Shown one piece after another: positions 19,097 through 28,445 of a stretch of DNA of 64,000 bases. A model generated the notes under the pieces. It searched no databases. It was not told the origin of the DNA and saw nothing but the letters and a program-made list of their open reading frames with translations. Position 1 is the stretch's first letter. Every line of letters starts with the position of its first letter. Both the position numbers and the translations under genes were made by a program. Source of the stretch: Sodalis ligni (GTDB lineage Bacteria > Pseudomonadota > Gammaproteobacteria > Enterobacterales > Enterobacteriaceae); NCBI RefSeq assembly GCF_016865525.2, contig NZ_CP075169.1, forward strand, positions 1,674,337-1,738,336. The letters run 5' to 3'.

Positions 19097-19720
19097 TTAG
19101 GGCTGTCCGTTTCTGCCGTGGGCGATAAAAGCCGGCCGCAGGCTTAATCGTTCATAATAGGCGCTCACTGCCGGGAGGTCGGGGCGTTGGAGCGGGGTGG
19201 AAAACCAGCGGTTCACCGACAGGCCGATGGGGATATCCGCCAGGGTAAATGCCGGACCCGCGACAAAGGCTCCGGTGGCCTTGAGCTGGCCCTCCAGGAT
19301 CGACATTTTGTCGGCCCAGCTTGCGGCGGCGGCCTTGATGCGTTCGGGATCGGGATGTTCGGGATTGTGCCGCACCAGGGCGCTGAAAACATAGCTCCAG
19401 GCGGGATTGAGATCGGCGGCCTGCCAATCAATCCACCGGTCGATGCCGGCCCGGATTTTGGGGGCCGCCGGGTATAGCGATTCGCCGCGGTAGGCGCGCG
19501 CCAGGTAACGGATAATGGTATTCGATTCCCATAGGACAAAATCCTCGTCCTGGATAACCGGAACCATGGCATTAGGATTCAGCGCGAGAAATTCGGGGCT
19601 GTGGGTGGATTTGAATCCGTTGCCCCAGTCTTCGCGCTGATATTCGATGCCCAACTCCGCGCAGGCCCATAGGACCTTGCGCACATTAATGGATGAAGAT
19701 CTGCCGAGTATTTTCAGCAT
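19097..19720 (-). CDS. Glutathione S-transferase family protein
   Basis: 207 residues, usual GST length. Thioredoxin-like N-terminal domain with the Ser-type active site (GRSSSINVRKVLW), the glutathione-binding NPNAMVPVI cis-proline turn and the ESNTIIRYLA motif at about 64-73; helical C-terminal domain with the FTLADIPIG N-capping box. It resembles the YliJ (GstB) branch. It is third in a row with the NTF2-like and TetR genes on the minus strand, 151 bp after tetR, and may share their control. Substrate unknown. Confidence 0.9.
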   Translation of the reverse strand: MLKILGRSSSINVRKVLWACAELGIEYQREDWGNGFKSTHSPEFLALNPNAMVPVIQDEDFVLWESNTIIRYLARAYRGESLYPAAPKIRAGIDRWIDWQAADLNPAWSYVFSALVRHNPEHPDPERIKAAAASWADKMSILEGQLKATGAFVAGPAFTLADIPIGLSVNRWFSTPLQRPDLPAVSAYYERLSLRPAFIAHGRNGQP

Positions 19721-19871
19721 AGGCTTCCTTTACAATCAATGTTAGGGTGACAGTGGCCAAGCCATACTGGCATTTTTCCCGGCGGCTGGGAACAGGAAAA
19801 CGCCGGCTTAAAGTCTCCAGGGCTGCTTGCGCCATTGAAATGCCTTGCCGGTATGCCGGGGATAAGTATCC

Positions 19872-20441
19872 CTAGCGCGCTGCCAACTGCTCGTTGACCC
19901 GCCTTTGCAAGCGTAGGAGGCTCTTGGAGAAGAACTCCGCGTCGTCAAGGGCGCGGGCCAGGATCAGGGCGCCCTGGATACCGGCCACCACCTCCTGCGA
20001 CAGGATGGCGCAGGTGGAGTCGTCAACCCCAGCGCGCCGCAGGGCGCCCCCCAGCGCGGCTATCCACCGCCTGAAATAGCCGCTGATGGCGGTAGCGAAC
20101 CGATCCCGCGTGCCGTCCAGGGCAAACGCCCCCACCAGGCAAACGCGTTTACCGGACTGAAAATAGTCATCCACTTCCCGCCACATGTCATCCAGAGCGC
20201 CGAAGGCGTTCTCCTGTTCCAGCGGCAGGAAAATATGCCCGGCGAACCAGCGGTGGATATGCAGCAGCACCTCAGCGGCCATCTCCTCCTTACCGGCGGG
20301 GAAAAAGTGATAAAGACTGCCTTTGCCCAGCCCGGTACCCTCGGTAATGCGGCTGAGGGAGGCGCCCTCAAAGCCGCACTCGCGGAATATTTCGGCAATG
20401 CGGGCCACCAGCTCGGTTTTTGCGTTTTCTTTGCTGTTCAA
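19872..20441 (-). CDS. TetR/AcrR-family transcriptional regulator
   Basis: 189 residues. N-terminal helix-turn-helix of TetR type (FRECGFEGASLSRITEGTGL then GKGSLYHFF, residues about 17-47) and a C-terminal ligand domain like the LmrA/YxaF-type repressors (cysteine in KRVCLVGAF). It lies 31 bp after the NTF2-like gene, same strand, behind a promoter that contains a perfect 18-bp palindrome; it most likely represses its own operon and is released by a small, possibly electrophilic, ligand. The ligand is not deducible. Confidence 0.9.
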   Translation of the reverse strand: MNSKENAKTELVARIAEIFRECGFEGASLSRITEGTGLGKGSLYHFFPAGKEEMAAEVLLHIHRWFAGHIFLPLEQENAFGALDDMWREVDDYFQSGKRVCLVGAFALDGTRDRFATAISGYFRRWIAALGGALRRAGVDDSTCAILSQEVVAGIQGALILARALDDAEFFSKSLLRLQRRVNEQLAAR

Positions 20442-20472
20442 TGAATGAATGCCTTGCAGTTACCGAGAACCA

Positions 20473-20934
20473 CTACAAACCAAAATCGGACAGGCCGGGG
20501 TGGTCGTCCGGACGCCGGCCCAGCGGCCAGAAAAACCGGCGATCGTCGCTGGTAATGGGCAAATCATTGATGCAGGCAAAACGGCGGAACATCAATCCTT
20601 GCTCATTGAACTCCCAGTTTTCATTGCCGTAGGAGCGAAACCAGTTTCCGCTGTCATCGTGCCATTCGTAAGCGAAACGTACCGCTATCCGGGCGCCGGT
20701 AAATGCCCATAGCTCTTTGATCAGCCGATAATCCAGCTCCCTGGCCCATTTGCGGGTCAGGAAGGCTACCACTTCCTCGCGTCCGGTAACAATTTCAGCA
20801 CGGTTGCGCCACTGGGTGTCTTCGGAGTAGACCAGGGAGACCCGGCGGGGGTCCCGGCTGTTCCAGCCGTCTTCCGCCAAACGGACTTTGGCGATTGCAG
20901 TCTCCAGCGTAAAGGGGGGAACCAGGTTAGCCAT
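20473..20934 (-). CDS. NTF2-like protein of the DUF1348 family
   Basis: 153 residues from the ATG at 20934. An SnoaL/NTF2-like cone fold is suggested by [33 protein letters not shown] and [19 protein letters not shown]; this is the DUF1348 signature. Function unknown; relatives are often next to TetR or reductase genes. An in-frame extension to 20994 was rejected because it would run through the promoter and operator. It is the first gene of the probable operon NTF2-like, tetR, GST. Confidence 0.85.
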   Translation of the reverse strand: MANLVPPFTLETAIAKVRLAEDGWNSRDPRRVSLVYSEDTQWRNRAEIVTGREEVVAFLTRKWARELDYRLIKELWAFTGARIAVRFAYEWHDDSGNWFRSYGNENWEFNEQGLMFRRFACINDLPITSDDRRFFWPLGRRPDDHPGLSDFGL

Positions 20935-20966
20935 GATGAGTGCCTTTTCTATGAGTGAAGATAGGA

Positions 20967-20984
20967 CTGTACCGATCGGTACAG
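20967..20984 (-). promoter_or_regulatory. TetR-type operator overlapping a promoter
   Basis: CTGTACCGATCGGTACAG is a perfect 18-bp palindrome. On the minus strand it lies between TTGTCA (-35) and TACAGT (-10), spaced 17 bases, upstream of the NTF2-like gene. A repressor bound here would block RNA polymerase directly. The ACCGATCGGT core is common among TetR-family operators, and the adjacent tetR gene is the natural candidate. Confidence 0.8.
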
Positions 20985-21266
20985 CCATTGACAAGGTTTA
21001 TTTTATCCTGTCAGGTTTCGCGGGAATTGCCGAAAACGTCAAGCCCGCCCGGAACGTGGCGGAAATGAACCCGGGTCCGAGGAGAAACGAAAAGCCGCAC
21101 GTGTTGAAATCGGGTATGAAATGAGGGAACGGATGGGAGACGGAGGTGAACCGATAAAATCGGTTAAGGGATTTTAAACAGCAAAAGACCTGGCTGAATG
21201 CGCCATGTCTGAATGCGTGGGTCGTTAAAATGTATTAGCGGAATGGGCGTCCGGTAAAGGCCCGGA

Positions 21267-21554
21267 TCAGGTAATCTGCCAGTCCGGCGGGGTGTGGACG
21301 ATAATATATTCCCCCAGCTCTTTCAGACCGGCCCAGATATCGCGCCAGTGCGCCAGCTCCATCGAGAGGGTAATGCCCAGCAACCCGGCGACAAACCAAT
21401 AGGCCATGCTGATGCCGACGCCGGTGAAGATAAAGGCAAGGGCATTTTTACTGGATCTACGGCATACGACATTTAGCGTGCTAGCGAAAAACATCATCAC
21501 CGCACTGAGCAATTCCCAGCGCATCATCACAAAGCCTGCGGCCAGCGTACTCAT
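21267..21554 (-). CDS. yjcB: Small inner membrane protein YjcB
   Basis: 95 residues (E. coli YjcB 93), matching along its length, e.g. RWELLSAVMMFFASTLN at the start and GLLGITLSMELAHWRDIW later, with the C-terminal TPPDWQ. Two or three hydrophobic helices predict an inner membrane protein. Function unknown. It is isolated between the NTF2-like/tetR/GST group and the efflux operon; AT-rich sequence of about 270 bp upstream separates it from the latter. Confidence 0.85.
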   Translation of the reverse strand: MSTLAAGFVMMRWELLSAVMMFFASTLNVVCRRSSKNALAFIFTGVGISMAYWFVAGLLGITLSMELAHWRDIWAGLKELGEYIIVHTPPDWQIT

Positions 21555-21685
21555 GTGGAACCATCCTCCCGTTGATTAAGTTGCCGTAATTTTCTCCTGT
21601 TTTTAGGTATTGTGCTACAAAAATATGTGATGGAGGTCAAATTTTTTTGACGGCAATGGATAAGTTGTTTACTTTTTTGGTTTTT

Positions 21686-23278
21686 TTACTTTTGGGTGCC
21701 GGCCGCTACGGTTTCCGCCGGCCCGAACACCGGATACTTAGGTAAATTCACCTGCGTGTAGGGTTCCCAGCCTCCGCCCAGGGCTTTGTAAAGCGCCACC
21801 AAATCAATGCCGGTCTGGACCCGGGCGGCGGCGACCTACTGGCGGGCCTGGGCCAGCTGCCGCTGTGCATCAAGCATAGTGATAAATGACGTCAGTCCCT
21901 GGCGGTAGCTTTCGCTGGATAAATTGAAGGCGTTTTGAAATGACGCGGCGGCTTGCTCCAGGCCATCCACCTGCTGCTGATCCGTGCGGTAGCTCACCAG
22001 CGCGTTCTCCACATCCTGCAACGCGGTCAGGACGGTTTGGCGGTAGGACAAGACCGCATTGGCCTGTTGCACCCGGGCCAGCCGGACGCTTGACACCAGC
22101 CGGCCGCCCTGGAAAATCGGCAGCGACACCTGGGGACCGTAACTGTAAAAATGGCTGCTCCAGTGGGTCAGATAATCCGCCTCGGTATTGCGCATGCCGA
22201 ACTGGCCGGTGAGGGAAAAATCAGGGAACAATTGCGCCACCGAGACGCCGATATTGGCGGTGGCCGCATGCAGATTGGCTTCCGCCTGGCGCACATCGGG
22301 ACGGCGGCGCGCCAGGGCTGACGGCACGCCCACCGCCACAGCGGCCGGGACGGCGGGCTGCGGCTTGTCTTGGCGTAGTTCGTTATCCAGCGTGCCGGGA
22401 GGTTGTCCCAGCAATACCGCCAATCCGTTCATCGCCTGACGCTGTTCCGCTTCGTACCGCGGCAACTGCGCCCGCAGCGAACCGAGCTGGGCAGCGGCGT
22501 TTTCCACATCATACTGCGGCGCCAGACCGTGCTGCTGGCGGCTGCGGGTCAATTCCAGGGACTGTTCCGCCACATCGATTTGCGTGCGAAGCGTCTGCGC
22601 CACGGTCTGGGCGCCCCTCAGCTGCAAATAGGTCCGCGCCACCTCCGCCTCCAGGGACACCAGGGCGTCGTTGCGTTCTTCAACCGAAGCCTGGCTTTGC
22701 GCCTGCGCCATCTCCACCGATCGGCGGACTTTTCCCCAAAGATCCAGCTCCCAGCTGGCGTCGAAACTGCCCTGATACAAGCTTATCGGCTGAGTCAGGG
22801 TATCCAGCGCGGAGGCTGCCTGCGGACTAAGACTCGCCACGCTTGAGGTGTCGACATGGGCCGAATCCAGCTGGCCCGCCAGACCCAGCTGCTCGCGCTG
22901 GGCGCTGGCCTTGGCCTGCACCGACGGCAGGTAAGCGGCGCCGGCCTGCAGGGTTTGTTCACGGGCGCCGGCGATACGCAGTACCGCCTGCTGCAGATTG
23001 ATATTGCCGGCGATGGCCCGGTCTATCAGGCTATCGAGCTGCGGATCGTTAAAGCTGTGCCACCAGGACGGATCGGGCAGCGCCGCCAGGGTAGCGGAGG
23101 CGGACCGGTTTTTGCCGCCGTTGTCGAGATTGTTGAACGCGGCGGGGGTCACCGGTGATGGGGGGCGGTAATCCGGACCCACCGAACAGGCGGTTATCAT
23201 GGCCGCCAGCAAACCAAGGCCGAAACGGCGCAGGCGGGGAGCGTGCTGCAATTGAGCTTTTAACAAACGGGCCGGCAT
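21686..23278 (-). pseudogene. Outer membrane efflux lipoprotein (NodT/OprM family) with in-frame amber stop
   Basis: Lipoprotein signal with ITAC lipobox near residue 30, then SVGPDYRPP, two outer-membrane-factor repeats, and GVPSALARRRPDVRQAEA typical of NodT/OprM. This is the outer-membrane channel of the tripartite pump whose other two genes lie just upstream. Translation stops at a TAG (21836-21838) after QRQLAQARQ, but the same frame stays open for 49 codons and reads VAAARVQTGIDLVALYKALG..., which is the conserved end of the family, up to TAA at 21686. So the gene is intact except for one nonsense codon. The product as read (480 residues) lacks the final helix and strand and is probably impaired. 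The start at 23278 has GGAG nine bases upstream. Confidence 0.82.
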
Positions 23279-23279
23279 A

Positions 23280-24848
23280 CTAATGGGCTCCAACGCTGCC
23301 TTCGCTCTTCACCGGCGAAAGCAACAGACAGAAAGGAATCAGGATAAACGCCACCACCGCGCAAATGGAAAACACGTCGATATAGGACATAATCCGCGAT
23401 TGGATAATCATTTGCTGGTACATCTTGCCGGTGGCTATTTGCAGCGGGTCGCCTATTTGCAGGGAAAAGTCCCGGATGGCCGCCGCGCTGGTATTTACCG
23501 CCTGCTGGAATTGCTCATTAAGCGGCGACATGTTATGCACCATATACGCGCTGTGGACCTGGCTGCGTTCGGTAATGGCGGCGGTGGACAGGGAAATCCC
23601 GACGGATCCCGCCACATTGCGGAACATGGTAAACAGCGCCGAGGCGTCGGCATTGAGCTTCGGCGCCAAGGTGATATAGGCCACGGTGGTGAGGGGCACG
23701 AATAAAAATCCCAGCCCGATGGATTGGGCGCTGCGCATCATGACCAGGGTCAGATAGTCCACATTGGGCACCAGCCGGCTGGAATAGACAAAGGCCAGCG
23801 CCAGTAACGTGAAGCCGAAAGCCACCAGCCAGCGGGTTTGTACGATGGGCATCAGTTTTATCACCAGCGGGATGGACAGGACGATTAAAATCGCCCCCGG
23901 CGACATCACCAGGCCGGAGAGGGTGGCGGTATAGCCCAGCTCCTGCTGGGCCAACTGCGGTATCGCCACCGAACTGCCGTAGAGGATCATGGCCATGCCG
24001 GCCATCAGCAGGCTGGAGACGGCGAAATTTCTGTCTTTGAGACAGCGTAAATCCACCACCGGTTTTTTGGCGTAAAGCAGCCAATAGACGGCGCCCACAA
24101 TGCCTACCGCCGTCAGGACCGCAAACAGACGGATAAAATTGGACGAGAACCAGTCATCGTCCTCGCCGCGGTCCAGCATGACCTGCAAACATCCCAGGCC
24201 AAGAGCTATCAGGCCGATGCCGGTAAAATCAATGGATAATTTACGGCCTTTGACCCGGCGTTCCCACGGAGGGTCTTCCAGCAGTTGGTAAATAGCCACC
24301 AGGGTCAGGACGCCGATGGGAATATTAATCAAAAACACCCAGCGCCAGCTGTAATTGTCGGTTATCCAGCCGCCCAGGGTGGGGCCCAGCACCGGCGCCA
24401 CGATTATGGCGATAGAGGAGAGGCCGAAGGCTTTGCCGCGATCTTCTGGCTTGAAATAATCCAGCAGCACCGATTGTTGTACCGGCTGCAGTCCGCCGCC
24501 GAAAAAACCCTGCAGCACCCGAAATAAGATGATTTGCCACAGCTCGGTGGAGATGCCGCACAGGAACGAGCAGACGGTAAACATGGCGATACACAGCAGG
24601 AAATATTGCTTGCGGCCAAACACCCGGCCCAGAAAGGCGGAGATGGGCAATACGATACCGTTCGCCACCAGATACGAGGTGAGCACCCAGGTGGATTCAT
24701 CGTAACTTGCCGATACGGTTCCGGCGATATGGGGCAGGGCGACATTGACAATGGTGGTATCCAGGATCTCCATGAATACCGCCAGGGTCACTACCCACGC
24801 CACGACCCAGGGGTTGCCCGTCGGCCGCCAGTGCCGATCGTCACTCAT
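23280..24848 (-). CDS. DHA2-family drug:H+ antiporter, EmrB-like
   Basis: 522 residues with about 14 membrane helices, EmrB/QacA type. Motif A-like GRVFGRKQYF after helix 2, LDTTIVNVALP in helix 1 (motif D1) and motif C-like GPTLGGWI in helix 5 are visible. It forms the inner-membrane part of a tripartite efflux pump with the preceding HlyD-family adaptor (4-bp overlap) and the following outer-membrane factor. Likely exports hydrophobic drugs or acids; substrate unknown. No defect is seen. Confidence 0.92.
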   Translation of the reverse strand: MSDDRHWRPTGNPWVVAWVVTLAVFMEILDTTIVNVALPHIAGTVSASYDESTWVLTSYLVANGIVLPISAFLGRVFGRKQYFLLCIAMFTVCSFLCGISTELWQIILFRVLQGFFGGGLQPVQQSVLLDYFKPEDRGKAFGLSSIAIIVAPVLGPTLGGWITDNYSWRWVFLINIPIGVLTLVAIYQLLEDPPWERRVKGRKLSIDFTGIGLIALGLGCLQVMLDRGEDDDWFSSNFIRLFAVLTAVGIVGAVYWLLYAKKPVVDLRCLKDRNFAVSSLLMAGMAMILYGSSVAIPQLAQQELGYTATLSGLVMSPGAILIVLSIPLVIKLMPIVQTRWLVAFGFTLLALAFVYSSRLVPNVDYLTLVMMRSAQSIGLGFLFVPLTTVAYITLAPKLNADASALFTMFRNVAGSVGISLSTAAITERSQVHSAYMVHNMSPLNEQFQQAVNTSAAAIRDFSLQIGDPLQIATGKMYQQMIIQSRIMSYIDVFSICAVVAFILIPFCLLLSPVKSEGSVGAH

Positions 24849-26056
24849 TTCAGGAATACCTTGGGCTGCACCGAGAGGCCGAGGGGCAGGGGCATATTCG
24901 GATCCAGTCCGCTGTCGATGACGATTTTCACCGGCACCCGCTGCACGATTTTCACAAAGTTACCGGTGGCGTTTTCCGCCGGGAACGCTGAAAAGCGCGA
25001 ACCGGAACCTTGCTGCACGCTGTCCACATGGCCGTGCAGTTTCATGTCGGGGTAGGCATCCACCTCAATATCCACCTGGTTGCCGGGCTGCATGCGCTCC
25101 AGCTGCGACTCCTTGAAGTTGGCCGTCACCCAGACATCCGGTGAGACCACCGACATCAGGGCGCCGCCGGCCTGTACCAGCATGCCGGGCTGCACATTGC
25201 GGCGGGTGACGAATCCGTCGAACGGCGCGCGGACGTCGGCATAGGAGAGATTCAAATCGGCGGTTTCCACCTGCGCTTTCGCCTGCTGCACCTGTTGCTG
25301 GCGCGCCTCGACGGTGGTCTCCGCCTGGCGGATTTGCAGCGCCACCTGAGCGGCTACCTGCACCTGGGCGCGGGCATTGGCGACATCGGCGCTGGCCGCG
25401 CGCAACTGCGCGTTGGCGCTGTCGATATTTTGCTGCGAAGTGGCCCGGGGATCGACGCCGCGCTGCCGGCGATATTCCGCCTCGGCATTTTGTAGATTAG
25501 CCTCGGCCCGGGCCTGTTGCGCCTGGGCCTGCGCCAGCTGCGCCGGATACTGCACGCGGGATAGGTCCAACTGCACCTGGGCCTGGTGCAGCTGCGCCTG
25601 GGCCAGACCCAGCTGGGCCAGGGCCTGGTCCCGCTGCGCGGTATAATCCCTTGGGTCTATTTGCACCAGCAAATCCCCTTTATGCACGCGCTGGTTATCC
25701 CTGACCGCCAGGTTGACCACATAACCGGAGATTTTCGGCGCGATGGTCACCGCGTCGCTTTCGGTATAAGCATCGTCGGTGGTCTCCTGATTACGGGTGG
25801 ACAACCAAAAGTAAAGCGCCACCAGGATGAGGATCAGCACCACCACGGCCAAAATGATCAGAGGCTTTTTACCGGGACCTTTACGGGGCGGCTCCGACGC
25901 GTCGTCTTGCTTATCGCCTTCCTCGTCGGACTGGTTGTCTTCATCTTGCCGGCCATGGGCCGGTGGCTGGTCTTGGTGGTCGTTATCGCGGCGGTCTTGG
26001 TTCGCCGGCAATGCGTCATCTGATTTGTCGTTATTATTGCTGTCCATAGGCCCCAT
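24845..26056 (-). CDS. HlyD-family membrane fusion protein, EmrA-like, with acidic N-terminal tail
   Basis: About 403 residues. One membrane helix (KPLIILAVVVLILILVALYF, about 68-87), then the EmrA-type barrel/lipoyl region (DDAYTESDAVTIAPKISGYV), a long Ala/Gln-rich coiled-coil hairpin (about 150-260) and a beta-barrel (WVTANFKESQLERMQPG). Bridges the EmrB-like pump to the outer-membrane factor. Unusual is the cytoplasmic tail before the helix: roughly 65 residues rich in Asp, Asn, Gln and Glu, longer than in EmrA. Start uncertain: TTG 26059, ATG 26056 or ATG 26047, none with an ideal ribosome site. The stop overlaps the pump gene by 4 bp. Confidence 0.88.
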   Translation of the reverse strand: MGPMDSNNNDKSDDALPANQDRRDNDHQDQPPAHGRQDEDNQSDEEGDKQDDASEPPRKGPGKKPLIILAVVVLILILVALYFWLSTRNQETTDDAYTESDAVTIAPKISGYVVNLAVRDNQRVHKGDLLVQIDPRDYTAQRDQALAQLGLAQAQLHQAQVQLDLSRVQYPAQLAQAQAQQARAEANLQNAEAEYRRQRGVDPRATSQQNIDSANAQLRAASADVANARAQVQVAAQVALQIRQAETTVEARQQQVQQAKAQVETADLNLSYADVRAPFDGFVTRRNVQPGMLVQAGGALMSVVSPDVWVTANFKESQLERMQPGNQVDIEVDAYPDMKLHGHVDSVQQGSGSRFSAFPAENATGNFVKIVQRVPVKIVIDSGLDPNMPLPLGLSVQPKVFLK

Positions 26057-26619
26057 CAAGATATCGGCAGCAAGGCGCTGCGCCGTTGATTAACAGAGAA
26101 TCTTTTCATTGATTAAAAAGATTATAGCAAAGTTGTGACTTACATCAGTTTATTGCTGCTTTGCGAATGCATGAGACGTGGAGACGCTGGCCATTTCTTG
26201 CCAGACCCCCGTTGGACAAGCGGCGCGCAGCTTGATATCCGGCCTTCGCCGCTCGCCAGACCGCGGGATCCTGTTAAAACAATACATTGGCCGGCGCGTG
26301 CAAGAGATGCGTTGAGCGGCGAAAAAAAAATCGTTAGAAATTATGTCTAACATCGCGCGCGCCCGCTTTTTCGAGAGCCGGCGGGTTCTGCGGGCCGCCA
26401 GGAGATGAGATAAACCGGCGGAAAAATCGTGCTCTGCTAAACTCATGCATAGAATAGATTAGAAAAATTAACCTGCCGGAGAGGAGAGCCGCAAGCAGGG
26501 ATAATGAGAAAATGGATCAGGTATCAGGCCGAATTTTCCCCGGTTCGCGGATGAATGACATCATCACACATGATTTATCATGAAGTATTGATTGTTCTAC
26601 TTACCCTTTAGTCCGTGAG
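26057..26619. other. Intergenic region upstream of the efflux operon
   Basis: About 560 bp without a convincing gene. It must hold the divergent control region of the efflux operon (minus strand) and of the frameshifted regulator (plus strand). A short AT-rich stretch next to the adaptor start is a likely promoter. I see no clear operator palindrome. Confidence 0.4.
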
Positions 26620-27800
26620 ATGTTCCTCTCCCCATGGCCGCCGGGTATTTGTATGTGCAATGGATCTGTATCGATTATGCTGAAACATACCAGGCCGATT
26701 GTCATTGATAGCACGGCCGGCGATATGCTCACGTGCCGTTCCTCTCAATCCCCGATATCGGGGATGGCTGCCGCCGAAGTGCGAAGAGCCATTATTCTGA
26801 CCTATCCGGGATGTTTTCTTGGCGAGGCCATCGAGCTGCTGGAATTAATGACTGCGCTGAACAGCGATCATGTTATTCATTACGTGTCGCGGTTTTATTC
26901 GCTGTCGGGAGGACCGGTGGATTCACCGTCCAGCGAGCTTATCCATGTGGACTGCCTGGCGGTGGACGGCCCGTTGCCCATTGAAAACGATCTGCTGATC
27001 ATCGCCTCCGGCGCCAGATCGGCGGGGATCCAACCGGGGAAATATCCCGTTGGCTGCAGGCGGTCTGTCCGGCGTCAAGGCAAATCGTCGCACTGGGCTC
27101 TGGGGTACTGCGGCTGGCGGCCGCCGGCCTGCTGAACCACCGGCAAGTGACTACCCATTCCGCGCTGGCGCCGTTTCTCACCGCCAATTTTCCCCTGGTG
27201 GAGGTTAAAGCGCCGGGCGCGCTGCTTATCGACGGCAATCTTTTCACCACCAACGAACATATCGATTTGCGTAAGCTGGCGTTGCTGCTGGTGAGAGGGC
27301 CGCCATCGCTAAAAAGAGTACAGCGGCCGGCCAAGCCCGTCGGGCAGGCCGGGGTTGAGATTGTCTTTCATTCAGCGGCGTTCGTGAGTAAGGGAACCAT
27401 TGCGCACCGGATTCTCCTTTGGTGGTTGATCCATTTGGACTATGACATAACAATGCAGAACTCGGCGAATTTTTTAGCTATGAGCGAACGCAGCTTCCGG
27501 CGTCATTTCAAAAGTGAAGTAGGATATAACCCCAATCTTTTTCTGCTGCTGCTGCGGCTGGAATTAGCCCGTCAGGCGCTGCTTGACGGTGATTTGCCGA
27601 TCGATAAAATCGCCCGGCGCGGCGGATTGCACGACGGCCAACAGCTGGCGCGGATGTTTCGCAAGTTTCTCGGCATCACGCCTAATCAATACCGGGCGGT
27701 AAAAGGCCTGGGCGAACTGCCTCTTATGGATCCGCTCTACCACGCCGTCTTTGACGGCCGTCGGACGCCATGCTGGCTGCGGGAATTCCTGGGCCTGTAA
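26620..27800 (+). pseudogene. GlxA-like AraC-family regulator, frameshifted
   Basis: Two frames together code a paralogue of the regulator at 28446-29543. The first part (to 27135) carries the DJ-1/PfpI-like domain start, RRAIILTYPGCFLGEAIELL. At about 27,036-27,039, a run of four Gs, the matching sequence jumps to the next frame (EISRWLQAVCPASRQIVALG) and continues without further damage through the AraC helix-turn-helix (MSERSFRRHFKSEVGYNPN) to the stop at 27800. Frame arithmetic implies one missing base, most simply a G. Expressed as read, no full-length regulator would form. The start is uncertain. It is probably a former or mis-sequenced regulator of neighbouring genes. Confidence 0.8.
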
Positions 27801-28445
27801 TATGCCGGGCCGGCGGCGGCTGGGGTAGGGAGAGCGGTTCCATTTTCTTCCTGGCGTAAAAATGCCAAGGCGCGCCTTATCGGCAGAACCAAGGACTCCT
27901 AGAGTGAATTAACCGCGATTGGCCGGAACTGCAGCCATTCTGTCCGGATTTGCTGTGAAATGAATTTTCAACAATAGCAGCGAACAGTTTATATTGGCAC
28001 TCGACAGTTCGGGTTTACCATACAGAATCCAATGGGTTAGCAACAGATCTTGCCGGGACCCCTATTACCGCTGCCAAAGAGCAGTATGTTTATTAATAAA
28101 GAATTTAAAGAGATTATTTTTATATTTACTCTCTTTTATAAATCGGAAACTCTCGGCTTGAGTATGCATGAAGGATTATTTTTCGATTATTGTTCATTAA
28201 CAAAAAATGCTTTTGAGCTGTGATTTTCTTAATATGCCTATCAATGAATATATCAGCTGGTAGGTCTTGATTTATCTCCACTGGAGAGTGATATATTTTC
28301 CATAATGCCGTGTCATTCTCAATGACGTTGTCGGCCGGATTATGATAACTATGCTTAAAAGTAACGCAGCTTTTCATTTTATCGGCAACCAGTCTGGCGT
28401 AAATGCCGGGCCGGGGTATATGCCCTCGCCGCGTTCCCGATCCTG
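27801..28445. other. AT-rich intergenic region between the two GlxA-like genes
   Basis: About 645 bp, clearly lower in GC than the flanking genes. A 117-codon open frame on the minus strand (28126-28479) lacks a good ribosome site and any recognisable family, and overlaps the start of the next gene; I do not call it. The region should hold the promoter of the second regulator. Confidence 0.4.

Noticed and set aside
20935..20994. Longer N-terminus for the NTF2-like protein
   Set aside because: It would be encoded by the promoter and operator sequence.
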